This document shows positions 7,407-15,952 of a DNA stretch of 36,885 nucleotides, one piece after another. The translations under genes were made by a program, and so were the position numbers. Numbering within the stretch: position 1 is the first letter of the stretch; the number at the start of each line of letters is the position of its first letter. This DNA is from Granulosicoccus sp. (GTDB lineage: Bacteria > Pseudomonadota > Gammaproteobacteria > Granulosicoccales > Granulosicoccaceae). The stretch covers positions 1 to 36,885 of the forward strand of contig JAHDGK010000024.1 in the NCBI GenBank assembly GCA_020627685.1, given 5' to 3'. A model generated the notes under the pieces. It saw only the letters and a list, made by a program, of their open reading frames with translations. It did no database searches and was not told the origin of the DNA.

Positions 7407-8764
7407 TGAGCATGACGCTAATAGGTATCCTGGGTCTTCTGTCGCTCTTCGTCCTGTTGGCATTACGCATGCCGGTGGGATTATCGATGTTGGGTGTTGG
7501 TCTCGTCGGGACTGTCGTCGTAAATGCCAATCAGTTCATCACGGTGGGCATGTCCTCAGATCAAGCCTGGGCGCGAGGGCTTCGAATTGCCTATTCCAAT
7601 TTATCGGGTGAGACATTTGAGGCCGCGTCTAACTACAACCTTCTGGTTATTCCCATGTTCGTGCTTATGGGAAGCCTTGCCGGTGTTTCCGGTATGTCGA
7701 ATGATTTATTTAAGGCAGCGTATCGTTGGATGGGGCACATGCGAGGAGGCCTTGCCTCGGCTACGATAGCTGCTTGTGCCGGATTTGCAGCACTCTCAGG
7801 TTCATCGCTGGCATCTGCAGTCACCATGGGGCGAGTCGCGCTACCCGAAATGAAGCGCTACAAATACGATGATGCTTTGTCTACAGGATCTGTAGCTGCC
7901 GGTGGCACCCTTGGCTTTTTAATACCACCTTCGGGCGGCATGATCATTTATGCGGTCTTGACTGAGCAATCAATCGGCCGTTTGTTTATGGCAGGTGTTA
8001 TACCGGGTATTTTGCTCACGCTTCTATTTATCGGCGCCATCCTTTTCACGGTAACAAGAAACCCTGCTGCAGGGCCACGAGGCGAACGCGCAACTCGATC
8101 AGAACGCAAATCCGCATTAATCAGTGCACTGCCAATTTTCGCTGTTGTCGGCATCACCATAGGCGGTATGTACACCGGATTCTTTACCCCTGTAGAGGCA
8201 TCATCAGTGGGTGCGTTTCTGACTTTCTGTGTGGCATTGTTTCGAAGGTCACTCAGCATGGGGGCCCTAAAAACGGTTGTGCTGCAAACGATGAATGCTA
8301 CTTCCACCGTTTTTCTGATCATCATCGGTGCGTTTGTCTTTATACCGTTTATGTCCCTAACCGAGCTACCGGCAAATTTGGTTGAAATACTTACCTCATT
8401 GCCGATCGGTGAGACTGGCATTCTCATGGTCATTATTGCAGCCTATTTGTTTCTAGGTATGTTCTTAGAATCAATGGCGATGTTGGTTCTGACTATTCCC
8501 GTTGTTATCCCCATTGCCATTGGTCTTGAATGGGACCTTATCTGGTTCGGCATTATCGTGGTTATCGCTTTAGAGATGGGCATGATTTCACCTCCTGTTG
8601 GTATCAATGTTTTCGTTGTTAAATCCATAGCGCCGGATGTACCGATGGCAAAGATCTTTTCCGGTATTTGGCCGTTTTGGATAGCGATGGTGGTGATGAT
8701 TGGTTTACTTATTATATTTCCCGAGATTGCCTTGTATTTGCCGCAAAAGTTGGTCGGAAATTAG
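7403..8764 (+). CDS. TRAP transporter large permease, DctM family
   Basis: A 453-residue integral membrane protein with about 12 hydrophobic segments, the usual DctM length. Hallmarks include ALSGSSLASAVTMGRVALPEMKR, TLGFLIPPSGGMIIYAVLTEQSIGRLFMAGVIPG, GMFLESMAMLVLTIPV and EMGMISPPVGINVFV. It is the substrate-translocating, Na+-coupled subunit that works with the DctQ encoded just upstream and one or both DctP proteins. The ATGA overlap with DctQ indicates coupled translation. The next gene begins about 45 bases later with no terminator between, so the operon very likely continues into the aldehyde dehydrogenase. Confidence 0.96.
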   Translation: MMSMTLIGILGLLSLFVLLALRMPVGLSMLGVGLVGTVVVNANQFITVGMSSDQAWARGLRIAYSNLSGETFEAASNYNLLVIPMFVLMGSLAGVSGMSNDLFKAAYRWMGHMRGGLASATIAACAGFAALSGSSLASAVTMGRVALPEMKRYKYDDALSTGSVAAGGTLGFLIPPSGGMIIYAVLTEQSIGRLFMAGVIPGILLTLLFIGAILFTVTRNPAAGPRGERATRSERKSALISALPIFAVVGITIGGMYTGFFTPVEASSVGAFLTFCVALFRRSLSMGALKTVVLQTMNATSTVFLIIIGAFVFIPFMSLTELPANLVEILTSLPIGETGILMVIIAAYLFLGMFLESMAMLVLTIPVVIPIAIGLEWDLIWFGIIVVIALEMGMISPPVGINVFVVKSIAPDVPMAKIFSGIWPFWIAMVVMIGLLIIFPEIALYLPQKLVGN

Positions 8765-8809
8765 CTGGCTTTGATGCCAGTAGCTTTATAACTAATGATT
8801 GGAAATTTT

Positions 8810-10249
8810 ATGGATGCGAAGATTGACACTTTAACGTTGCAACACTTTATTGGTGGAGAGAATGTTGGCTCTAGCGGGGGAGAGAAATTTGATGTTCTCA
8901 ACCCTCTTGACGATAGTCTGTATTGTCGAGCGGCGCGCGGTACTGGTGATGATATGCGGTCTGCAATAGCGGCTGCGAGATCGTCATTTGAATCTTACAG
9001 AGAGACTCTGCCTAAAGAGCGGGAGCGCTGGTTAATGCGTGTCGCGGACATCATGGAAGAACGCAAAGCGGAAATATTAGATTGTTTAATTGACGAAATT
9101 GGCTCGCCTATCGGCAAAGCCATGTTTGAATTCGATAAGGGCCTGTCTATGGTTCGTGCCGCTGCTGGCCTGTGCCGTAACGTTCGTGGCGAAACGATAC
9201 CCTCTGATGTCCCCGGTAAATTTTCAATGTCGATTCGTGCGCCTTTGGGTGTTGTCGGAATCATTACCCCGTTCAACGTACCGTTAATTAAAACAACTCG
9301 TCTTGTTGCCAATGCGCTGGCATTAGGTAATACCGTTGTGCATCTTCCATCAGAGATGGCACCTCATGTCACATTGTTAATGGCTGAAATTTTCAGTCAG
9401 GCCGGTATACCTGCGGGCGCTTACAATGTCGTCACCGGCATGGGCCATGAAATTGGCGACGACCTTACAAGCAACTCTGATGTCGATTTTATTACCTTCA
9501 CAGGTTCGTCTGTTATCGGTCAGCACATTAATGAAATATGTGCGAAGAGTAAAACGCCGGTGACACTCGAGCTTGGTGGTAAAAGCCCGACGGTCATTCT
9601 CAAAGATGCCGATCTCGATAAAGTAATGCCGCTAGCCGCTCGATCCATATTCATGTTTGGAGGGCAGCTGTGCATCGGTTCCAGTCGTTTTTATGTAGAA
9701 CGACCACTATACGATGAGTTCGTTAAACGCTTTGCAATGGCAGCTTCTAAAGTGGGTATGGGTGATTTGCGTGATCCGAACACCGTTGTTGCACCGATAA
9801 TTTCTGATCGCCAGCGTCAGCGTGTGAAATCCCATATAGAGGATGCGGTCAGCAAGGGGGCAACCGTCGAAGCTGGAGGCGAATGGGACGGAAACAGATG
9901 TCAGCCAACCATCCTCACGGGGGTCAACGAAGACATGACCCTGTGTAAGGATGAAACGTTTGGTCCGGTGACGTCTATCTATCCTATTGACAGCTATGAA
10001 GAAGGTCTGGAGAAAGCGAACGATACCGTGTACGGATTATCGTCTGCCATCTTCACCAACGATATAAACAAAGCACTGCACTTTGCTAAAAATATCGGTG
10101 CAGGTATGTGCCACATCAATGGACCGACTGTACACGACGAAGCCCATATTCCTTTCGGCGGTAATGGAGAAAGTGGAGTTGGGCGTGAGGGTACGGATGC
10201 GGATCTTGAAGCCATGACAGAATTGAAATGGGTAACGGTGCAGTTATGA
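8810..10249 (+). CDS. NAD(P)+-dependent aldehyde dehydrogenase
   Basis: About 479 residues, the full length of the ALDH superfamily. Catalytic Glu254 (VTLELGGKSP) and nucleophile Cys288 (GGQLCIG) are present, as is the C-terminal ETFGPV motif. One oddity: the usual KPSE motif that contacts the cofactor ribose reads HLPSE, so the Lys is replaced by Leu179. It would oxidise an aldehyde intermediate to the acid; overall it resembles the benzaldehyde/salicylaldehyde type, but the substrate is not certain. An ATG at 8795 also exists, but GGAA spaced 5 bases before 8810 favours the latter. The next gene overlaps by 4 bases. Confidence 0.92.
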   Translation: MDAKIDTLTLQHFIGGENVGSSGGEKFDVLNPLDDSLYCRAARGTGDDMRSAIAAARSSFESYRETLPKERERWLMRVADIMEERKAEILDCLIDEIGSPIGKAMFEFDKGLSMVRAAAGLCRNVRGETIPSDVPGKFSMSIRAPLGVVGIITPFNVPLIKTTRLVANALALGNTVVHLPSEMAPHVTLLMAEIFSQAGIPAGAYNVVTGMGHEIGDDLTSNSDVDFITFTGSSVIGQHINEICAKSKTPVTLELGGKSPTVILKDADLDKVMPLAARSIFMFGGQLCIGSSRFYVERPLYDEFVKRFAMAASKVGMGDLRDPNTVVAPIISDRQRQRVKSHIEDAVSKGATVEAGGEWDGNRCQPTILTGVNEDMTLCKDETFGPVTSIYPIDSYEEGLEKANDTVYGLSSAIFTNDINKALHFAKNIGAGMCHINGPTVHDEAHIPFGGNGESGVGREGTDADLEAMTELKWVTVQL

Positions 10250-11067
10250 CTTTCACTCTCTATCACCATGGTTCTTCGGTATGTGCCGCCAAAGTGCGAT
10301 TCGCAATGGCGGAAAAAGGTTTGGAATGGGATGGCGTGTATATCGACATTCTGCAAGGAGAACAATTTGAACCCGAGTATCTTAAGTTAAACCCTAAAGG
10401 GGTCGTTCCAACCCTGGTTCACAATGACATCGTCGTCCCGGACAGTACCGTCATTATTGAATACCTTGATCAACTAATGCCGGACACGGCTGTTCATCCG
10501 ACAGACCCCTGGGAACGTGCACAAGCAAGGTATTGGACGAAAGCCATAGATGAGGATCTGCACCCGGCATGTGGTGCGGTTACTTTTGTTTGCTCACATC
10601 GTCACACGGTAATGAAAAAACTGGGGCCGGAGGGTACGAAGGAATTCCTGGCATCAACGCCGTCTATGTCTGTAACGTCAGATTGGAAAAGTCAAAAAGA
10701 CGGTTTCATTCGTTACGGTTTTGATGCTCCGGGTGCAACCGAAAAAATAAAGCTCTATGACACTTATCTAAAGAAGATGGAGACTGCGCTTGCCGGTGGG
10801 CACGAATGGCTTGTTGGCAATAAGTTTTCTATCGCTGATATTGCTTTAACACCCTATGTGAACCGATTAGCCATGATGTCTATGCGGGGGATGTGGGAAA
10901 ACGGCAGAATGCCGCATGTAGAAGCATGGTTTAAACGTATTGAAGCGCTGCCAAATTTTAAACAGTGCTTGATCGATTGGGTCCCTGAAGATTTAACAAA
11001 CGATCTTCGCGACAACGGCGCCAAGAGCTGGCCTGAGGTTGCGAAAATTCTTGAAATAGAAAATTAA
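10246..11067 (+). CDS. Glutathione S-transferase family protein
   Basis: About 273 residues. N-terminal thioredoxin-fold domain (LYHHGSSVCAAKVRFAMAEKGL, then LNPKGVVPTLVHNDIVVPDSTVIIEYLD with the cis-Pro and the Ser that binds the glutathione gamma-glutamyl group) and an all-helical C-terminal domain (IADIALTPYVNRL). The start at 10246 overlaps the aldehyde dehydrogenase stop as ATGA, showing coupled translation; an in-frame ATG at 10228 is less likely. It is longer than common GSTs (about 200-220 residues) and close to the bacterial beta-etherases LigE/LigF (about 255-280). With an SDR gene next to it, a glutathione-dependent ether-cleaving or dehalogenating role is possible but unproved. 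Confidence 0.9.
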   Translation: MTFTLYHHGSSVCAAKVRFAMAEKGLEWDGVYIDILQGEQFEPEYLKLNPKGVVPTLVHNDIVVPDSTVIIEYLDQLMPDTAVHPTDPWERAQARYWTKAIDEDLHPACGAVTFVCSHRHTVMKKLGPEGTKEFLASTPSMSVTSDWKSQKDGFIRYGFDAPGATEKIKLYDTYLKKMETALAGGHEWLVGNKFSIADIALTPYVNRLAMMSMRGMWENGRMPHVEAWFKRIEALPNFKQCLIDWVPEDLTNDLRDNGAKSWPEVAKILEIEN

Positions 11068-11110
11068 TTAATTGCCTTAATCAAATTAACGAAACACATT
11101 GGAGGAGAGT

Positions 11111-11866
11111 ATGGGCCGTTTAGACAATAAAGTGGCTGTAGTTACCGGCGCCGCGCAAGGCATCGGTGCCTTGATGGCTAAGGCTTTGGCCGATGAAGGT
11201 GCAAAAGTGTTGGTTACCGATGTTCAGGATACGGCTAAATCGGTAAAAGCTATTACTGATGCCGGTGGGGTCGCAAAAGGTTTGAAGGTTGATATCACCT
11301 CCAATGAAGATCTAAAGGCAATGGTAGAAACAGCAACGGGTGAACTCGGCGGACTGGATATCATGGTCAACAACGCTGCGATATTCGCCACTCTCCAGCC
11401 CAAGCCGTTTTTTGAAATCGACGATGACGAATTCGACGCAGTTATGCGGGTTAATGTGCGCGGGGTTCATCAGGTCATGCGTGCGATCGTGCCTACGATG
11501 ATAAAAGCTGGCGGTGGCAAAGTTGTCAATATAGCGTCTGGTACGTTTTATTACGGCCCGCCGGGGTTATCTCATTACACAGCCTCGAAAGGTGCTGTAC
11601 TCGGGCTCACTCGTGGTCATGGCCGAGAGCTTGGCGATAAGAACATACAGGTAAATGCTATTGCTCCGGGTTTGACTGAGAGTGAAGGCTTGTCTGCCAA
11701 TAAAGGTTTTGACATGGCTCGCGCGCCAACAGTTGCCAGCCGTTCTATTAAACGTGACATGGTCCCTGAGGATCTACTTGGCACGTTGTTGTTCCTATGC
11801 ACTCCGGACAGCGATTTCCTTACCGGACAAACCATCAATGTCGATGGGGGCAAGATTAATCTTTAA
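11111..11866 (+). CDS. SDR-family NAD(P)-dependent dehydrogenase
   Basis: A 251-residue classical short-chain dehydrogenase. The cofactor site is TGAAQGIG (residues 12-19) with Asp37 after beta-2, suggesting NAD(H) preference; NNAA follows at 87-90. The catalytic tetrad is complete: N115, S143, Y156, K160 (YTASK). It would oxidise an alcohol to a ketone or the reverse. A strong GGAGGAG ribosome site directly before the ATG at 11111 decides the start over 11099. It sits between the GST and TAXI genes in the same operon. In the lignin beta-ether pathway SDR Calpha-dehydrogenases act before GST etherases, which is a suggestive parallel only. Confidence 0.93.
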   Translation: MGRLDNKVAVVTGAAQGIGALMAKALADEGAKVLVTDVQDTAKSVKAITDAGGVAKGLKVDITSNEDLKAMVETATGELGGLDIMVNNAAIFATLQPKPFFEIDDDEFDAVMRVNVRGVHQVMRAIVPTMIKAGGGKVVNIASGTFYYGPPGLSHYTASKGAVLGLTRGHGRELGDKNIQVNAIAPGLTESEGLSANKGFDMARAPTVASRSIKRDMVPEDLLGTLLFLCTPDSDFLTGQTINVDGGKINL

Positions 11867-11906
11867 AGTAGTTTCACCACACGATAAACAAGTTCTTGGA
11901 GGACTT

Positions 11907-12956
11907 ATGAAAAAACTATCATTAGTAACGGCAGGGGCTGTGATTAGCCTTTTCGTAGGTAATGCACTAGCACAATCAATTCTTACGGCTGAAACCGGAC
12001 CTCCGGGTACCGTGCCGTTTACGGCCATGACAACGCTTGCTGAAATTGCTGCAGCAGAAAGTGTGGCTGACTTTCAGGTCGCGGATAGTCAGACGCTGAC
12101 CAATTCCTTGCAGAACGTTGCAGAGGGAAAGACAGATATTTCAGGATCACCGCTTATCTTGACTTTTCTGATGTCGAAAGGCGCAGGTCCTTATGCCAAA
12201 TTAGGGAAAGAAGCTGGTGCTGAATTAATCGGCAACGTTCGAGTACTCTATACGTACAACTACGGCGGCTTCGGTCTATTTGCCTACAATAGTGCAAGTG
12301 TAAAAGGCTGGGATTCAGTAAAAGGTAAAACGATCCTAAACGGACCTCCACGAGGTGCTGCACTGACAAACAGCCGCGGGATTTTAACGCTGGTCAGCGG
12401 TGCTGACGACGGTAAAGACTATAAAGGAATACAAGTTAACTGGGGTCAAATGGCAAAAACCATTTCTGACGGCTCTGCTGATGGAATGATGCTACCCGTA
12501 ACGTTCCCTGACAATCGAATAACTCGTTCTTTAGCTGCTGGCGATATTACACTTTGGTCCACGCCAAAAGATATTTGGGAAGGCGAGGGGATGCAGAAGT
12601 ACATTAAGAGCCCGGGTACATCAGGATTGGTGTTTGATTTGGCTGACCTTCCTGAGCAAAAAGGGCTAACTATTGTTAGTGAGGACGGCATATGGCGCAG
12701 TCCGACAACGGTTGCCGCAGAGGTCGTCCACAAAGATATGGACTTCGATTTGGCTAAGGAATTAACAGCTGCCATGATTAGAAATACAGATAAATTCCTG
12801 AGTAAAACTCCGTATATGCGAACTACCAATATGGGATCAACGGAAACTGATAAGTCGGGTCTCTGCGGTGCTGTACCTGTCAAGTACCACCCTGGTTCAG
12901 TGGCTGCATTTGAAGAAGCAGGTATTACGGTGCCTGATTGCGCTAAGCCAGAATAA
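11907..12956 (+). CDS. TAXI-family TRAP solute-binding protein
   Basis: About 349 residues with a signal peptide (MKKLSLVTAGAVISLFVGNALA, cleaved near residue 22). The TAXI fold is suggested by ETGPPGTVPFTAM near the mature N-terminus, KGKTILNGPPRGAA, the DGMMLPV segment and the C-terminal VKYHPGSVAAFEEAGI, a family signature. It delivers its ligand to the fused permease encoded next. The open frame runs back to 11682, inside the SDR gene, but a GGAGGA site 3 bases before the ATG at 11907 plus the signal peptide fix the start. Having TAXI and DctP systems in one operon is unusual. Confidence 0.92.
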   Translation: MKKLSLVTAGAVISLFVGNALAQSILTAETGPPGTVPFTAMTTLAEIAAAESVADFQVADSQTLTNSLQNVAEGKTDISGSPLILTFLMSKGAGPYAKLGKEAGAELIGNVRVLYTYNYGGFGLFAYNSASVKGWDSVKGKTILNGPPRGAALTNSRGILTLVSGADDGKDYKGIQVNWGQMAKTISDGSADGMMLPVTFPDNRITRSLAAGDITLWSTPKDIWEGEGMQKYIKSPGTSGLVFDLADLPEQKGLTIVSEDGIWRSPTTVAAEVVHKDMDFDLAKELTAAMIRNTDKFLSKTPYMRTTNMGSTETDKSGLCGAVPVKYHPGSVAAFEEAGITVPDCAKPE

Positions 12957-12983
12957 CTAGATAGGACTTAGCGAGAGAAGTCG

Positions 12984-15350
12984 ATGTCCGGGAAAAAGGA
13001 AATGGCAGGTGGTAAGGTCAAGAGCCTTATCTATTGGCTGTCTGTATTCTTTGTGATACTTGGCATGGTGAACGCCATGCCGGGTATCCCCGGACTTGAT
13101 CAGTGGTTTATAAATTTTACGGGTAATGAAAATTTCATCATCCGAAAATTTCCTTTTGAATATTACTATCCGTTTGCTTTCGCGTTGATGATGATCATCG
13201 TCGCGTTACAGCATTCTATGTGGCGTTCATGGAAGGACAAAAGTCGGGTACGACGACGCTTTGGTTTAGGTATGGACGTGGCCCTTGTGTCAATGGCCTT
13301 GATTATCTCCTTAACTTATTTGGCGGAAATAGAATCAGTCTGTCTTGTTGATCAGTATACGGGTGACCGTGATCGTCTTATTGCAGAAAGCCTTGAGATA
13401 GAAAAAGAAAATGCAGCTCTTTTCGGATTACCCGAGCCGACAACAGTTGATGATCCACAGTGTTTGAATACGACAGGTGGTTGGCTAGTACTTATCGTTG
13501 GGTTGGCTATTGTGGTGTTTTTGGCTTACAACGTAAAGGTTTGGGGGCTGCCATTGGTTCTAGTGGCCATACTGGTTGCAACGTACACCATTGTCACAGT
13601 GCTCGTTTGGTACTTTTACGGCACCGAAGATATCAATAAATATTTAGTAACCAAGATAGGTGGGGAGCCAAGATTACTCTCCGACGGCAGACCACGAGTA
13701 CACGATATCTTGGTTAACAATGCGTCTGGTTTACTCGGACGTTTCATGGACATCATTTTAAATGAGATATTCCCGTATCTTATTTTGGGTGCGCTCTTTG
13801 GCGCGTCAGCCGGCGGAAAGTCCATGATCAAAGTGGCCTTTCGAATCACGAGAAACTTACGGGGTGGACCTGCGCACGCAGCTATCGTCTCATCAGCAAC
13901 GTTCGGTACCATATCCGGTGGTCCCATTGTCAACGTGCTCTCCACAGGGGTTTTAACCATACCTATGATGATTAGGAGTGGTTTCTCTCGTGTTTTTGCT
14001 GGCGGGATGGAAGCGGCTGCCTCCTCCGGGGGATCAATCATGCCGCCCGTTATGGGGGTTGCTGCGTTTGTCCTGGCAGCCATAACGGGGGTGCCTTACA
14101 GTGAAGTGATTATTGCGGCAGCTTTACCTGCTGTTGCGTATTTCGTTTGTTTGTTTTTGTCTGTCGTGTTTCAAGCACGAAAACAAAAAATTGCGGCTAT
14201 TGGTGAACTTACCGAAGATATGATGTTGGATCGGCAAGATTTTTATAATCTTGTCATGATCTTCTTGCCGATATTAACCATATTGGTTTTACTCCTTACC
14301 AGTAAGGAGAGCGTGGGGTGCGGATTTTTAGCGGGTCTATTGGGTGCCGAACGTACATTCACCGATGGTGGCGGCTGTCAGGTTCAGAGCTTATCTTGGT
14401 TCTTACAATTGGTGCAGAACGCTTCCGGTGATGCGGGTAGCGCCGGTTGGTGGGCGGTTATTATTTTATGTTTCGCACTGTTTCTGGATCCTGAATTACG
14501 TGCCCGTCCGAGAAAGCTTTTGGATTCGTTCTTTGACGCGGGTAAGTTAATCTCAACGTTATATTTGATGTTTCTAGCGGTATCGATCATTGATTTCTGC
14601 TTGAAGTTCACAGGTATGCCGTTCTTTATTTCCCTGGACGTTCTGAATTGGCTGCAAAGTTTGAATCTGGGCAGTGGTGGGTCGGCGCTATTCCAGTTCA
14701 TTGCACTGTTTGTCACTATGCTGTTAGCCATTTTGCTAGGTATGGGAATGCCTGCTGTGCCAGCTTATATCAATGTTGCATTGTTGATGGGCCCTGTGCT
14801 GGCTGGCTTGGGTATTTCTGTGTTCGCCGCAAATATGTTTATATTTTACTTCGCCGTGGCATCTGCCATAACGCCGCCAGTAGCTTTAGCAGCTTTTGCT
14901 GCCGCTTCAATTACTAAGGCCGAGCCCATGTCCACGGGCTTCTCTGCAGTTCGATCCGGCATTGTGATGTTTATTATTCCGTTTGTTTTCGCTTTATATC
15001 CCGAACTGTTGCTGGTTGAGGCTGCAGTTCTAGACCCTTCTTCACAGGGTGGCGTCATCGCCTATCTACCGGGCTATGATGGAGAAACCTATTTAGGGGC
15101 TCTTCTTTGGTTATTAGCTCGATTGGCGCTAGCGCTATATCTCATTGCAAGTGCCTTAGCGCAGTACGACCTTAAACATCTTGCTATTTGGGAAGTCTTG
15201 CTTAGGTTGGTGCTGGCGGCTTTTGTGATGAGTGGTGATGCCTCGATACATATTGTTGCCATCATTGCCACCATTGGCTTACTGTTAACGCATTTCAGCA
15301 CCCATAGAAAGCATCGGGCTGACGACATTAGTTCATCTATAGCAAGCTAA
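12984..15350 (+). CDS. TRAP permease, DctQ-DctM fusion (TAXI type)
   Basis: A 788-residue membrane protein with many hydrophobic segments: an N-terminal DctQ-like part (to about residue 230, with a soluble loop around residues 115-160) and a DctM-like part beginning near residue 250 (GLLGRFMDIILNEIFPYLILGALFGASAGG). Conserved permease features are ISGGPIVNVLSTGVLTIPMM, AAASSGGSIMPPVMGVAAFVLA and GMGMPAVPAYINVAL. Such 4TM/12TM fusions typically pair with TAXI binding proteins, as here. The gene starts 27 bases after the TAXI gene with a GAGAGAAG ribosome site, and the sulfotransferase gene follows after 2 bases. Confidence 0.95.
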   Translation: MSGKKEMAGGKVKSLIYWLSVFFVILGMVNAMPGIPGLDQWFINFTGNENFIIRKFPFEYYYPFAFALMMIIVALQHSMWRSWKDKSRVRRRFGLGMDVALVSMALIISLTYLAEIESVCLVDQYTGDRDRLIAESLEIEKENAALFGLPEPTTVDDPQCLNTTGGWLVLIVGLAIVVFLAYNVKVWGLPLVLVAILVATYTIVTVLVWYFYGTEDINKYLVTKIGGEPRLLSDGRPRVHDILVNNASGLLGRFMDIILNEIFPYLILGALFGASAGGKSMIKVAFRITRNLRGGPAHAAIVSSATFGTISGGPIVNVLSTGVLTIPMMIRSGFSRVFAGGMEAAASSGGSIMPPVMGVAAFVLAAITGVPYSEVIIAAALPAVAYFVCLFLSVVFQARKQKIAAIGELTEDMMLDRQDFYNLVMIFLPILTILVLLLTSKESVGCGFLAGLLGAERTFTDGGGCQVQSLSWFLQLVQNASGDAGSAGWWAVIILCFALFLDPELRARPRKLLDSFFDAGKLISTLYLMFLAVSIIDFCLKFTGMPFFISLDVLNWLQSLNLGSGGSALFQFIALFVTMLLAILLGMGMPAVPAYINVALLMGPVLAGLGISVFAANMFIFYFAVASAITPPVALAAFAAASITKAEPMSTGFSAVRSGIVMFIIPFVFALYPELLLVEAAVLDPSSQGGVIAYLPGYDGETYLGALLWLLARLALALYLIASALAQYDLKHLAIWEVLLRLVLAAFVMSGDASIHIVAIIATIGLLLTHFSTHRKHRADDISSSIAS

Positions 15351-15352
15351 TC

Positions 15353-15952
15353 ATGACTTTAAAAGTAATCGGCACGGGCTTCGGCCGCACCGGTACTGAT
15401 TCAATGCGCGTAGCGTTGAATCAATTAGGAGTAGGTCCCACACATCACATGACTTTGATTAATGAAGTCACTGGTGCTCGCGATCATTGGCTAAAGCTTG
15501 TGAACGGTGGTGTTCCAGATTGGGATGTGCTTTTTCGTGGATACAATTCGTGTGTTGATTGGCCATCGGCGTTTTACTGGCGCGCTATTGTTGATGCCTA
15601 TCCGGACGCTAAGGTACTGCTGACCATGCGACCTGCCGAAAGTTGGTGGAAGAGTTTCGAGGCAACGATACTCAAGCACATAATGGGTAGCGACGATTTA
15701 ACCGGGTTCTCACATCGTCTGGTTGCGCAACAAGTATTTCATGGCCGCCCCCATGATCGGGAGCACGCCATTTCAGTCTACCAACAGAATGTTAAAGACG
15801 TTTTGGCGTATGTGTCGCCAGAACGTTTGCTAGTCCATAATTTGGGCGACGGTTGGGAACCTCTGTGTCAGTGGTTAGATGTGCCAACACCGGAAACTCC
15901 GTATCCGAACGGAAACACGACCGAAGAGTTCAATCGTCGTATATCCAGTTAA
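15353..15952 (+). CDS. Sulfotransferase family protein (Sulfotransfer_4-like)
   Basis: A 199-residue PAPS-type sulfotransferase-fold protein. The 5'-phosphosulfate loop is GTGFGRTGTDS (residues 7-17) and the 3'-phosphate site is LLTMRPAESWW (R93, S97). The family transfers sulfate from PAPS to a hydroxyl; the substrate is unknown. It is the last gene of the operon beginning at 4741, 2 bases after the permease stop. Its stop codon shares four bases (TTAA, 15949-15952) with the stop of the convergent alkylsulfatase-like gene. A sulfotransferase next to three sulfatase-type genes suggests the compound is handled as a sulfate ester, either remade for trapping or signalling, or the enzyme acts on another acceptor. 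Confidence 0.85.
   Translation: MTLKVIGTGFGRTGTDSMRVALNQLGVGPTHHMTLINEVTGARDHWLKLVNGGVPDWDVLFRGYNSCVDWPSAFYWRAIVDAYPDAKVLLTMRPAESWWKSFEATILKHIMGSDDLTGFSHRLVAQQVFHGRPHDREHAISVYQQNVKDVLAYVSPERLLVHNLGDGWEPLCQWLDVPTPETPYPNGNTTEEFNRRISS

Noticed and set aside
7948-8433. 161-residue minus-strand frame within DctM
   Set aside because: Antisense shadow of a conserved permease gene; no ribosome site or family pattern.
11682-11906. N-terminal extension of the TAXI gene reaching into the SDR gene
   Set aside because: The signal peptide and a GGAGGA ribosome site fix the start at 11907; the extension is the SDR gene read in another frame.
12446-12883. 145-residue minus-strand frame within the TAXI gene
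   Set aside because: No domain pattern and fully inside a confident gene on the other strand.
13616-14083. 155-residue minus-strand frame within the fused TRAP permease
   Set aside because: Antisense shadow; composition mirrors the membrane segments opposite it.
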